Below are positions 8,246-19,973 of a stretch of 64,000 nt of DNA, piece after piece. The stretch's first letter is position 1. Each line of letters begins with the position of its first letter. Under the pieces are notes generated by a model that was not told the origin of the DNA, made no database searches, and saw nothing but the letters and a program-made list of their open reading frames with translations. Both the position numbers and the translations under genes were made by a program. The stretch comes from Anisakis pegreffii. Taxonomy: Eukaryota; Nematoda; Chromadorea; Rhabditida; Anisakidae. The stretch is taken from positions 1-64,000 of the forward strand of contig JAPYMA010000780.1 of the NCBI GenBank assembly GCA_035041965.1, read 5' to 3'.

Positions 8246-11166
8246 ATGAGTAAAGAACTTTCACCAAAGTTACCGAAAGTCGGTGAAATATTTAAAACAA
8301 AGAAAACGCAATATGAAGCAAGTTTCATCTTTCGTTTATTTGTTTCTGGAATTTTAGGAGTAGCAGTTACTACAGCAAATATAGTTGGCTCTCGGCACCA
8401 ATGATTCCAGAAGTTAAGCAAGAATTAAAAACAATGATCATTTAGATTAGCAGGTTTCCATGTATGTTGACAGGATTCTTGAAATATTGCCTCTGTAAGC
8501 TTTTGAGGGAAAGTCTTAAGAGCGGAACAGTGACCAAAATTAAGTATGTGAATATTTAGACGTTAAGATTACTCGGTAAAGGTGGATTTGGTGCCGTTTA
8601 TGAAGTAAAACGACAGTTGGATGGTCAAGTTTTTGCGATGAAATGCGAATTAATCGACGTCAGGAAACGGGTAAGCTATTGTAGAATAGAGCATTGATTT
8701 AATCGTCATGTTATAATATTTCGTCATTCCAGGAGGAAAATGATGCAATATAACAGTGATTCGCGTAGGGAAACATTCCCACTTCGGCAATTTGCAAGTT
8801 TCAGGAGGATAACTGAGAACGTGGCAGCTCGTTGCTAATTGATTCTCCTCGACATTTCCCCAATGAATGTTCAATGATGATTTCAAAACGCTTGTTTACT
8901 CATAATTGAGTGATGTCACTAGCGGATTCTCAACTGGAAACCGCTTGCATTTTTTTTGATTTCGTTTTAGTTTGTAACCAAGATTATCAAAGACTAAATT
9001 TTTCGAGAATTATTTCCACACGAATCGCTGTAGCGCAGAGGAGTCAAGGAGGAAGAGGAGGAGAACGCGGTCTGTCTTAAAGGCAAAAAAGGATGCGGAG
9101 CGTAAGAGTATGACGGATCCCTTCAATTTACTGTTTGAGTTCAGGTACTTCTGATGGACTGCATTGTACTGCGTGGGGCACAGTGTCTTGGTAGTGAACA
9201 TTTTTGCAGTATTATCGATCGAGGCAAGCAGCCTGAGCGATTTCGATTCTTGATTATGAAACTGGTAATTTTTCATCTATGGCTGGTTGGAGGTTTCACA
9301 GCATACTTCTTAAAAAGTGCAATGAATCTATTCAAATGTTTGATTGCAGCCGTAATGCGATCATTGATTCATTTAGCGGAATACATCAGTGTAAAATCCA
9401 GAAACAAGATCCAATAATAGCTCAAAATCTTTTGATTGATCAATGAATCCCAGTTGAAGAGAACGAATTCAGGTTGGAAAGAATTTATGGGATTTACGCG
9501 TTGAACGTCCTCAACAACGCTTCTCACTGAACACAGCACTTAAAGCAGCCGAACAATGTCTGGAAAGTATTGAACATCTACATAAAATTGGTTATCTTCA
9601 TCGTGATGTTAAACCTGGAAATTTTGCTATTGGAAGACAGGAGAATAATGAACATCATACAATATTTATGCTCGATTTTGGCTTGTGTCGTCAGTTCAGG
9701 TGAGATCATCATTGCATTTCCCAAAGAATTCTCTGAATAAACAAATATGTTTCATCTACCAGTGGTATGAATTTCACAAATGATACCATTCATTCTACAG
9801 AAAGCTTTTTGGACTGATGAAAATAGGGATCATTGTAATTTTTGGTAGCAGTCTTTTGTAGGTCAGTTAGAGTTGAATAATGAGTTTGATTTATTACTGA
9901 TGTAAATTGTGTCAGCACGGCAGAAAAGGACTTACGATTACCACGTGAATCGGCACCATTCCGAGGTACAACACGATATGCGTCAATGACAGCATTACGA
10001 CAAATGGAGCAATCAAGAAAAGATGATGTTGAATCGTGGTTCTATGTTACTGTCGAATGGACGGCTGGTTCATTACCGTGGAAAAAATTACGGGTAAATT
10101 GATGCTGTCCTCATTGGGAACTTCATGAGGGATGAATGCTCCAAATGAACATCTTATATCGCTTGCCTCACTGAACGTCACTATATTTGTAATGCGATCA
10201 TTGAGCGACAGTTTTTGCGTTATGAAACAGTTCGATTTATTGATTGTTAGTATGTTTTCAATGTAGATCAGCGAAAGGGGATTTTCGCACGAAGTCATTG
10301 CTAATTGGCTGCTCACAATGCAATTAGTAAGCAACAACTCTTGGGTTGTTGTTCCTTAATACTCACGGATTAGTTCAGAGTTACCCATTCACTGCTCACA
10401 ACCGGAATGAGTTTGCGGTTACTCACGCTTGCACGTTTCCTCTCACTGATTATGATACATTGATCGATTTGCTCACATATTCGCTTAAATTAACGAAGAC
10501 GTGGCTGAGATATGCTATTATAGTATGACAGTCCTGAATAATAATTGATTGTATCATTGAAGGGACCAGATAAGGATGAGGTACTGCGATGGAAAGAAGA
10601 AGTGAGAGATGGCGAAGCGTTAAATGATTTCCTGAAAGAATGCCCGAAAAGAGAATTCTCAACGATTCTAGCGTACATTGATACTCTTGAATACGAAAGT
10701 ATTCCTGATTACGATCATATCTATTATTGTATACAACATGCTGCTAAGGTTCTTTTTGAGTTCATCAAAATTGCTGTAGTGATTCATATAATGCAGTGCC
10801 GAGTATCGATTATAAGTGTGAATGCTGATTATAAATTCTGCCGCCTACAGTTATCTTAATTTATGAAGGAGGGCAGATATCAGCGCTGAGCTCTTGGGTT
10901 AGAATGATAGGTTCATAAAGGAGGTTTTTAAAATGATTGGTCATTCATAACATAAATATTTCCAGACGAATGGTATAGCTTTCGATGATCCTTTAGACTG
11001 GGATCCATTCAACAAATATCACGGACCAATAATTGACCTGAAAGCGCGCAGTAAGATGGATGAAAAAGATGCATCTAATGACAAGGAAAATGACAAGGAA
11101 AACAATGAACATAATAAAGAGAAAGTGAAAAATGAAGAAATCGATCATCAACAAATACAAACGTAG
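8246..11166 (+). CDS. Worm-type tau-tubulin kinase / casein kinase 1-like Ser/Thr protein kinase
   Basis: Seven exons join in phase: 8246-8317, 8560-8670, 9145-9264, 9473-9699, 9916-10093, 10563-10748, 10966-11166. They give about 364 residues. Exon 1 reads MSKELSPKLPKVGEIFKTKK. Exon 2 holds the glycine loop LLGKGGFGAVYEV and the ATP-binding Lys in FAMKCE. Exon 3 reads HFCSIIDRGKQPERFRFLIM. Exon 4 has the catalytic loop HRDVKPGN and the metal-binding DFGLCRQF. Exon 5 has RGTTRYASMTALRQMEQSR and DDVESWFYV, in place of a classical APE motif, as in the CK1 group. Exons 6-7 complete the C-lobe (DEVLRWKEEVR, then DPLDWDPF), followed by a charged Lys/Asp/Asn/Glu-rich tail. All catalytic residues are present, so it is probably active and cytosolic. 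This family is greatly expanded in nematodes, often in the male germline; that role is family knowledge, not visible here. Intron 1 appears to be GC-AG. Confidence 0.9.
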
Positions 11167-11306
11167 TAAACCTCGATCCTTTGAAAAAATAGTACAAATA
11201 TAGTGAAATTTTAAAAAGATCCCAAAGATTTGTTTGATTTTTCAATGATATTAATCAACAATGAATGCGATAATAACAATGGTAACCGATTGAAAAACTA
11301 GGAACA

Positions 11307-11312
11307 AATAAA
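11307..11312 (+). terminator. Poly(A) signal of the kinase gene
   Basis: AATAAA lies about 140 nt after the kinase stop codon (TAG, 11164-11166), at the expected distance for a nematode 3' UTR. No other canonical signal lies closer. Confidence 0.55.
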
Positions 11313-11399
11313 TTAATATTCAATGGTTTCATCTGTTGGCGTAATGATCGGAGAAGCGTTCTTTAATCAGCATTATATATAATAGTAAGTAAGTTATTG

Positions 11400-12769
11400 T
11401 ACTGAACACATACACTTTAGTATACTAAACATAATTTAAATCATTGTAGCAGAGCAAAGTAGAGAAGTTCACAGGGAAAAATCATCCCGTGAAATCCTAT
11501 TGTCGAAGTGACAGACAAACGGGCAGTTCAAGACTTCACATTGAATTTCGGTTGGAATTCCAACATTCGGATTCCGAACGAACAGTTTTGAAGTTCATTC
11601 GGAATTCGAAATGTTCGAATCTCAAAATGTGAATTCGATCGCATTCCGATCGAAGTGAAATTTTGTTCGGATACCATCATTACTGCTAGATTTATATGTC
11701 ACATTATTGTTACATTATCATTGCATTTCGTTGGTATTAATCCTATTGAGAAGTGTGCTCAACACGATTCGCCGGCTCGTGGCCCCACGACTCTCACTGT
11801 TCCCTTGATTTTCATATTCAACCTGATCCAAAAAAACTGCTGTCCCCCTCCAACCTTCAGTCCTTCAAGTCTCCATGTATCCCCTCATTTTCTGTTTGTT
11901 CCAGTCTACAGCTTGGTTTTCCTAACCCAATTGTCTGCGAACAATCTTATTCTCATTCAGATGCTAAGTTCACTCCAATACGTTACGTCACCGGTCGTAC
12001 CATATTATTCAAAATATATTACTTTCACGTTACTCCACTCCTACAATTCATCTCCATCACAAATGAATCTGTTCATGTTCTTTCGACAATATCATTCTGT
12101 GAATGCTTCAAGATACTAAAAGGATAAAGTTGCACGACTGGGATCATCATCGAAGTATTGATCGAAGCACAATACCATTTTATCAAACTAGCTGTATCTT
12201 GAGCTTTATTGCTAAACACGCGAGTTCTTTTCAAAATCGACTTCAGGAGATTTTCCAGCATCGGAAAAGTATATTTATTGTTGATCGATTTTGCATACTT
12301 CCCTGAGATACAGCCGGATTAATGTAGGTCTGTCACAGAGCTGAACGATTTATCATGATCATTATTTTCAAACCAAATTTCATATCATTCTGGAGTGTTG
12401 TATTCGTTTTTGTTTCGTTGCAAAGTGCTGATTTAACAAATAAATTTCCGCTCCAAAACGATGTATTTAATGAATTTTATTGAACACCATGAAATTGACG
12501 CAATCAACATTTCACTGCACTATCTGGATAGCTCGACATATGCGGATAATTCCGATAACGAGTGGATAATCTCAGCGAAAATGGGCATTGCATAAAGCCG
12601 TTAAAGAGGCGTTTAATTGTTCGCATAAGGTCAGTTCAACATGAGCACTTTCATTGCATTCCATTTTACTTCGATCCGTTCTATTTTGATTTTTGCAAAA
12701 ATTTTCATTTGCTATTTTGCTGATCATTTTGATCATTTTTGTAAAAATTTCAAAAATTTTCAAAAAAAA
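11400..12769. other. Intergenic region without a supported gene
   Basis: This separates the convergent kinase (+) and 7TM receptor A (-) genes. It holds an imperfect inverted repeat rich in GGAATTC/TTCGAA motifs at about 11540-11630, and a split inverted pair GCTGTATCTTGAG / CTGAGATACAGC (about 12190 and 12303). A 154-codon plus-strand frame (11655-12119) overlaps a second long frame and matches nothing I know. Confidence 0.4.
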
Positions 12770-12775
12770 TTTATT
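12770..12775 (-). terminator. Poly(A) signal of 7TM receptor gene A
   Basis: On the minus strand AATAAA lies about 20 nt past the stop codon of receptor A (12795-12797), followed by a T-rich run. This is a very short 3' UTR, common in nematodes. Confidence 0.55.
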
Positions 12776-12794
12776 TTAGACAACGAAGAAATTC

Positions 12795-15700
12795 TCAGAA
12801 GTTTCTACTTGTGATGCATTTCACGATGTGATTTAGCGCTCGTTTAGCACTGTAACGATAAGTTGGTAAGGCAAACAGTGTTGAAAGCGACAGCACTGTT
12901 GGTGTGAGTGCAATGCTTATAGCCTGAAAATGAATCATTTAGAGCGATGCAACAACTTCATTCAACAAATAAGAATCCTAACATAGTTATCCATGCTGAC
13001 CATCCGTATAAGTTGGAGAAAATGACCAGCCACAGTTTCGCACTCATTTCTTTTCCAAAACCGATGATGAGAAACTGTGGATAAATTCAAACTATTCAAG
13101 ATATTAGACCCATGAACAGAAAGAGACGAACGAATATTTTCATCAGTCCTAATTCGTTGTTTAATTTAGATTTGTTAACATAAATAATCGGCTTCTCATC
13201 ACTCCGAATGATTGATTCATTTAGCATTACTGTAACAAATTCTTTGTCAGCTGCACATGCACGAGACATGAAGGCGAAAAGTTCCCAAAAATATTCAGCC
13301 ATTTCAGAAGTTATCAGCGGACATTTTAGAAACTTTCTTAACTTGAGTAAGCTGAAAAATGAAACTCTTTACTATCGATAATACGGTAACGTAAATATCG
13401 TTTTGCTAAAATTCATTGCAACTGAAACCTCTAGTTCGATCATTCAAATGAACTGTATTAGGTATTTACAACACGCTCACAATCAGATTGTATAATACAA
13501 CACAATGAGATTCAGTCAATATGAAAAGCAAAAAATGCGAAGTCATCATTGTATTGGCAAACGTATCCTTTCGTCTATCAACCCCTATCAGATTGAAAAA
13601 TTTTAGGGCAATGAAACAAAAGTATCATTCAATCTTGATTTGAGGCTCGATGACACTTTAGATTTTAACGAGAAAATAAAAGATTTTAGCTGCGAGAAGT
13701 GAGGAGCGTTCGTCGAAATAATAAATTAGGCCACGTCAAATTCATCGAACCAGTCAAAACAAGTTGTAATTGTGATGCAAAAATAATCGCTTACCGTTAC
13801 ATAAACTGTGATGTCTTCAGTCCGTACAAGCTCTTCATTCAGCGGAAAGATTTGTCTTGACAAGAAAATGATACATGTGGCTGTAATACGAAAAGAACTG
13901 TGAGCAGGAAGCGTTTGCAGTGTGCTGCAGGCGTAGGATATTTTTCATCATCAAGAATATGTGATTAATTTGTGAAGCTAATGAGATTTTCTTTCCGAAT
14001 GTGTTCTTTTTTGCCGTATGCCGAGCACATTCGAAGTTAATTGTTAGCTGAGATCATCAGAATTGTTCATCATCAATGCATATGTCAAACATTTTGCGTT
14101 GACACTGACTCGTGATAAGCCGAATTTTGTTTGCAAGAGACAAAGAACTGAGCATATGAAGGAATACCGAGTAGCGGTAAACGAGTGGCGAACGACGGCA
14201 TTATGTAAAGTAACGTTGTGAAGAGTTGCAGGAATTGATGCCTTCTGCTTTGTCGCAATTCTCTGTTTCGACAAAAATCGATGGCGGCTGCGATAACCTG
14301 AAAATTCTAATTGCTCTATGAAAGCAGACACGAAACCGACAGTTATTTTTGCAAAAACAACCGCAGTTTTGCTTGTATTTAACGGATCTCTCTCTCTCTC
14401 TCCCTCCCCCTCCCTGTTAATCGATTACTTTTGCGTTAACGAGATTACACCAACAAAAATTTCTCTTAGACCCTGGCGAATCGGAAGAATGAATCAACGG
14501 AGACAACGATGAAATTGATTTTTGAGTTTACTCATGATATTTATTCATATTTTTATATAGTGCTTCGGTTTGCGGATAAAATAAAAAGAGCTCTGTTCAT
14601 CTTGAATTTGCTGAGATTGATTAGCTGAGATGATTAAAAGTGAATTGAATCTGTGGAACTAAAACATTTGAAACAACTCACCATACCAAATATTACCGCT
14701 GTAGCAGTAAATGCAACGAGAAATGTTAAATAGATACCAATCGCCAGAAATCTCCTGCAAATGCCAACTCGAGCCAGGAGAACATTCAGAGCGGCTAAAG
14801 CTAATGAAAACGAGTGGAATATCAGGAAATATTTTGACCACCTCCTGAAATTTGAAAGTTAAAAATTGTTTGGCGGATGATATTGAATGCAAAGAGTATA
14901 TTCATAAAAGTGTTATTGATAACAGTAAAGTGTGCACTATTCTTGCGAAGAAGTAAATTTTGATCAGCATTGACTGTTCGGCATCCACATTCACTGTTCC
15001 AAACAGCCCCAGTCATCCATATAAAATGATTCACTTACTTTATCGTGAAGTATTTGTCGTATGCGAAAGGTTGTTTATACAAATAGTAAACAGAAAGTAG
15101 CAAAATTGTCGGAAAGAGTCCATAAGTGATTCCTTGAACAAATGCGAATATTGCAGTGACATGCCGGGTTACGGTTCTGTAAGCATATTTATTTACATCT
15201 CTTCTTGTTTCGCATAGCAAACACTATCCACATTTACACGTATCCTTATTCAAATGATCAATAAACTCAATATTGCATAAAAAAGACAAATTAGTTAGTA
15301 AGTTCATCATTAATCGTAATGGCCTTAGCAACCAAGATAATATTTGAGCTTTCAGGCGAATATCCTTCCTTCAAATATGATTCAGCTAATCGATAATGAA
15401 CTGTGTGGAATCTTATGTAAGCGTAATTTCAATTGTTCTACTGCAATGTTTCATATCAGTAATGTTTCATTGTGCGCCCACAGATTTCGAATCGGGTCAT
15501 CTGCAAGTTACCAGTTCTTTTACGTTTGATGAATCAAGTGCTTTTGAGTGAAAGGTAACATCACCGATCTCAATATATGCATGATACTTAGGATCATTCA
15601 CTAGTGTTCTTCACAAATGTTACATGAAAACATACATCAAAACACTATTTTCGAATCCGTATTGACTGAGAATATTTTGTACTTGTAGAAACCATTGGCA

Positions 15701-15867
15701 AATTGCGAGAACTAGAATTTGGATATGAAGGTGCAGAGTGTGAAGCCGCGGAATGCTCTTCAACGAGATACGATAGCACGTTAAGTAGAGCACAAAAAGA
15801 CTGGTAACTGTCGTTGGAATGAGCATTATCGTATGCGCATGGTTGGAGATATCTGAGAAATAAAAAC
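12795..15867 (-). CDS. 7TM chemoreceptor-like GPCR, copy A (first exon not found)
   Basis: Exons on the minus strand are 15867-15636, 15176-15039, 14844-14682, 14297-14168, 13880-13795 and 12923-12795 (stop). All have nematode-type acceptors and matching phases (1, 2, 2, 0, 1, 0). Exon 1 of this list starts in phase 1, so a short 5' exon with the Met is missing, probably upstream of 15.9 kb. The chain gives 292 residues with seven hydrophobic segments: LIPTTVTSLFVLYL, LHIQILVLAICQWFL, AFVQGITYGLFPTILLLSVYYLY, LALAALNVLLARV, IYLTFLVAFTATAVIFGM, LQLFTTLLYIMPSFATRL and AISIALTPTVLSLSTLFALP. The basic tail YRYSAKRAL follows helix 7. There is no DRY motif after helix 3. It is a paralogue of the gene at 19974-24206. 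I infer a serpentine chemoreceptor at the sensory membrane and could not assign it to a named class. Confidence 0.8.
14389..14416. repeat. C/T-rich simple repeat
   Basis: An alternating CT run followed by CCCTCC units lies just upstream (minus-strand sense) of the 14297-14168 exon of receptor A. It is a low-complexity pyrimidine tract and may be length-variable. Confidence 0.7.
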
Positions 15868-18800
15868 CTGAAATCAAGCACTGTTATTGGAAACTGTTTC
15901 AGAATTGGATCAAAATGAGTACGAGAGTAAACCCATAGGAATGCATCACACCGAGACGTATGGCTTCGCGGCTTCTGTCGGTATATGACGCTGAGCTTCG
16001 AATAGAATTTTTTTTCACATTTTTTTTGAATCAACTCAGAAAGGTTTTGACGATCATGTGGATAAGCGAAAATGTGTGTTGAAAAATGGTTAAAACTGGG
16101 ACAAATCACACCATGAATGATGCTAAATCATAAATAACTTGATAGGTTATTCTTTTTGAAAGATCTTTCGGCTAGTTTCGGCTAGCAATTGAGACTCCAC
16201 ATAGACCATAAAACATGGTAAATGATAACTGTAGAAGAATTATTGTGTACTGATATTGCTAATGCAGAAAAATTTGCTGCAGACTCCAATAACTAAACTG
16301 CAAAAGAAATGTTCTTGACGTGATACTTTTCAATTAAATTGACTTAATATGCTTCCTTAATTGAATTAATATGATCCTTTTTTGTAGAAGGAACAGAGTA
16401 CTACTGAGTACTACTCAAAATTGCATAGATATTGCAATAAAGCAACTGAGAATACCTAATTATGGCTCAAAAGGCATTATGGCTTTTTCTCAACTGAGTT
16501 AGTGGGACGGCTTATGTTGCTACCTCTGGAGGCAATTACCACATTAAGTCGAGATGAGACTGTGTATCAAAAATCTTAAAATTTTTAGCAATCATGCATA
16601 TTCTTCTGAACATGCATAAGTATCAACTTTTGGTATAAGTATTTCTATGTTAGTGTAAAAGCATCTAAAATAGCTCGGGACCAACTTTTGGACCTAAGTT
16701 TCTATTCTACGAAATCCTAGGATTTCGAATTTATTCCTCTATGGTTTCGGTGGGGTACTTATCTGAAATTATAGATCATCCATCTCCATTTCATTTATAT
16801 CCAATGATATTTGTCATTCACTATCTGAGCGGCAGTATATAGACAAATCACTACATTACAGCGCCACCTGGGCATTTGGTTTGCAGAAAACGGTGAACAA
16901 AAACTTCGTAGTGTCACTACTGCTGCTTTGCTTTTCATCGCCACCTTTACTTCATCTTCTGTTTATGGACCGTTTTAATCTCGGGGTCATCCCTAGCCCA
17001 GAGACAAAAAATAGACGGGATTTTGCAAACAACAGTTCACATATTTTGAACGAGATCTGATTTTTCACTTGTTTCCACTGGAATAAGAGATGCTTCAGCA
17101 AGCGAAAATTACAATTTGTGACAAGAGGCGGAATGCTGGAAGCAATAACAAATCATAACAAAGTCACTCAACACAATTGCAAGACACGAAGGAAGATACA
17201 CAAAAAGGATCTAGCTGCTGTACTCATATGGAAGAGGGAAAATGAAAATCTCGTTGGGAAAAATGGTGAATCAAAGTGGAATCTTACCAATTGCGGACGC
17301 ATTTTCATCACCGTAGCAATACTTTGATGAATAATTGGTACGCTTTTTTACGTTCATTTGGTATGAAATCGGAATACGGATAGTCAGATTGGCTGATTTC
17401 GGTAATTTTCAGGTTGCTGAAACATATGACATCTCAGTACAAATGATCTATCGAGATATTTCATTTCAAGAAGCACGCGACTCATCGATGCTGAACTTCA
17501 ACAGAATCATATGCATACCATGGATCCTTCATGATCCTTGATCGATTTCATTGCTCGTTAGAAAGTCGATGAGAGAAAACGTTAGCAGTGATGGATTGCA
17601 TTCACCAAAGCCTTACAGAATTAATCACAGGGCGAACCGGCCACAGTGCTAGCTAGCATCAAATATCCTTTAGGGTTCAGCAACTGAACACTTCGGAGCC
17701 AAGATATTTTTGATTTCAACATAATTTACTGATCTCATAAACGTGTGAAATTTTTTTTATGTGAGCCGAAATTGCAACACTTGGAAGCTTTGCTTCTATC
17801 AAGGGCAATATTCAGTGGCAAAAATGTGAGATATTCAAGGAAATGTTACACGGTTTAGATTATTTTTTTTACACAGGCGTTGCGCAATTTGCGAAAGATG
17901 ACACACAAATCGCACGATAGCATGACTGAACTGATCTTTTGGTTGCAGTTGGAACCGTTGAAAGATCCAACATGAATGGACGTTTAGTGTAATTTATAAC
18001 TCATCGAAGAAAATTGGGCAGGAGGCCGTTTATTGGAATGTGCCGTTCCTGAAGTAAAAATGTGGCCGATTTTTGTTACTTTCAGAGACATTTCTTTTAC
18101 CGACCCATTTCTTTGGCTAAGAAACTGTAACTGAATTCCATCAAGAACTCGTTCCGTAACGCACAAGAAAATTCAATTTGATCTATGAGTTTAAACGCTT
18201 CATATTACAGTTGGAGTGTACTTCTTTTCATTGAAATATGGTAAATCTGAAAAGTGAATTCGCTACAATGCAACAGCGCATAAAACCGACACGAAAGTCA
18301 TGAATAATCGAATAATAAATTCAACTGAATGATCATTAAGGAAGCAGTTAGCAAACCACATTATTTCCATCATTAAGAAGTGAAATGCGACAAATGAGAG
18401 TTTTTCAATTACTTCACTAAATGGCTTCATATAACACATATAATAAGAGGTTTATTGTGTTCTCGGATACGACCTGATTGGATGGATAACAATAACTGAA
18501 TAACAATATCACCACACACCGTCGAATTTCATCGCATTTAGGCAATAGTTTTTTCGAAAGGAATGAAATGATAACAATGGAAAGGCACGAAACCAGGCTG
18601 GCAAATCTGCTCAACAATATCTTATAGCAAGCCTATACTAAGCAGTGAAAACCTTCACACTGATCACGAATCCATTTTCAAAATCTCGCAAACACGTTCA
18701 CGAATTGAGTAGATGAGCCTAGCATGATTAGAAATGAAACCAATAAATTGAATATATGGTGTTCAGTATTGCACTATTCAGAAACTCTTTCCACAGCGAA

Positions 18801-19973
18801 TTCCGTCAATGGGTGAGCAAACCGGAAGAGATTCCGTTCCCCGTTGAAAGGGTGGATGGCCAATTACACAACTCCGCGATACTTAAAGCTCCTGTAGGAT
18901 CATTTTTCACGTTTTTCAAAATTTCATCTCGATACACCCAAAACCTACATGAGGTTTTTTCGGCTGCATCAATCCGGCGTTACCACAAAACTGGGGTCTG
19001 GACTTGGCGTTTCCTAACTATTCAGCGACAAATTCGTTTCTCAATCCACCGCACGATTCTTTGGTGACGAAAAATGACCGATCCATTGATTGCACGATTG
19101 AAAAAATGACCGATTGTACGACTGAAGAAATTTGGTGAAAATGCGGTCAGCTTTGAGCATTATTGTTTTCGTATCACTGATTGCAACAGAACATTGAATG
19201 CTCAACATAATACGATCTAGTGAAAACCGATTGCCTTCAAAATGAACCCAAATGAATGTTCGACGTTCTCAAAAGAGCACCTGATTAACGAAGGCTGATC
19301 GCTTCGTTAAAGTTCACGCATGAAATTCTCGAAAAGGAATTGCCTTTCGATGGAGGGACAAGCCATGAGTGGTTATTTTTAAACTGTAAATGTGAACTTG
19401 AAGGCATTTGCAGTGAATGATGCTAATGCATTATTAATTTTGTTTTGGTATTTTCATCTTGTTGCCAGCCTCCCTATGCGAATACTACCTTGAGGCCTCG
19501 ATTGTGTCGTTTGTACTGTGATAGTAAACTGAGTTATTCCCGACACTAGCTTCGAAAATCAAATTTGCAGATACTCATTGTGAAATATCAGCAAAACAGC
19601 TTTGCTTAACACGTTCTTCTCTTCTCAAACATACGTTCTGCAACTTTCGCTTAGTATCAACATGTCAAATGATTGAATCATTCGTGGTTCTGAGAACTAA
19701 ACGCTTAATTTTATGTGAACATTGAAAACAATATTAGCGAGAAGTTTAATTCTATTTTCAGTTTCATATCCAATTTGCTCAGAGATACTAATTTGATTGA
19801 TCAACTTGAAAACAAATTACTGACGAATGAATTAATGTCATGGAGATAATGTGATTCACCTTGAGGAAGTGTTTACGCATAGGCCTGAAAACATAAGTTA
19901 CCTGCTGCATTAGCATGCAGTAATATACAAAGAGAAGAAAACTGGACAATGCTTACTATTTTCGGTACAAAAT
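15868..19973. other. Region between the two receptor genes, no supported gene
   Basis: The missing first exon of receptor A should lie near the left part of this stretch, but no frame with a phase-1 donor stood out. Short open frames exist (17118-17327 and 17335-17541 plus; 17984-18166 minus; 18756-19067 plus). None has conserved motifs or chainable exons. The rest is AT-rich unique-looking DNA. Confidence 0.4.

Noticed and set aside
11655..12119. 154-codon plus-strand open frame, with a second overlapping long frame
   Set aside because: Neither frame shows a known motif or consistent splice pattern. Two overlapping long frames in the same stretch suggest composition rather than coding.
12940..13072. 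Hydrophobic minus-strand stretch (LWLVIFSNLYGWSAW) as an extra receptor A exon
   Set aside because: No equivalent exists in receptor B. Direct joining of the neighbours already gives a complete seventh helix.
13096..13302. 68-codon minus-strand frame between the last two exons of receptor A
   Set aside because: It starts in a phase that fits neither neighbour, and the flanking exons (13880-13795 and 12923-12795) join in phase without it, as their counterparts do in receptor B.
17335..17541. Plus-strand frame with an internal TTTTCAG acceptor-like site
   Set aside because: No partner exons in phase and no recognisable motif. It was left as intergenic.
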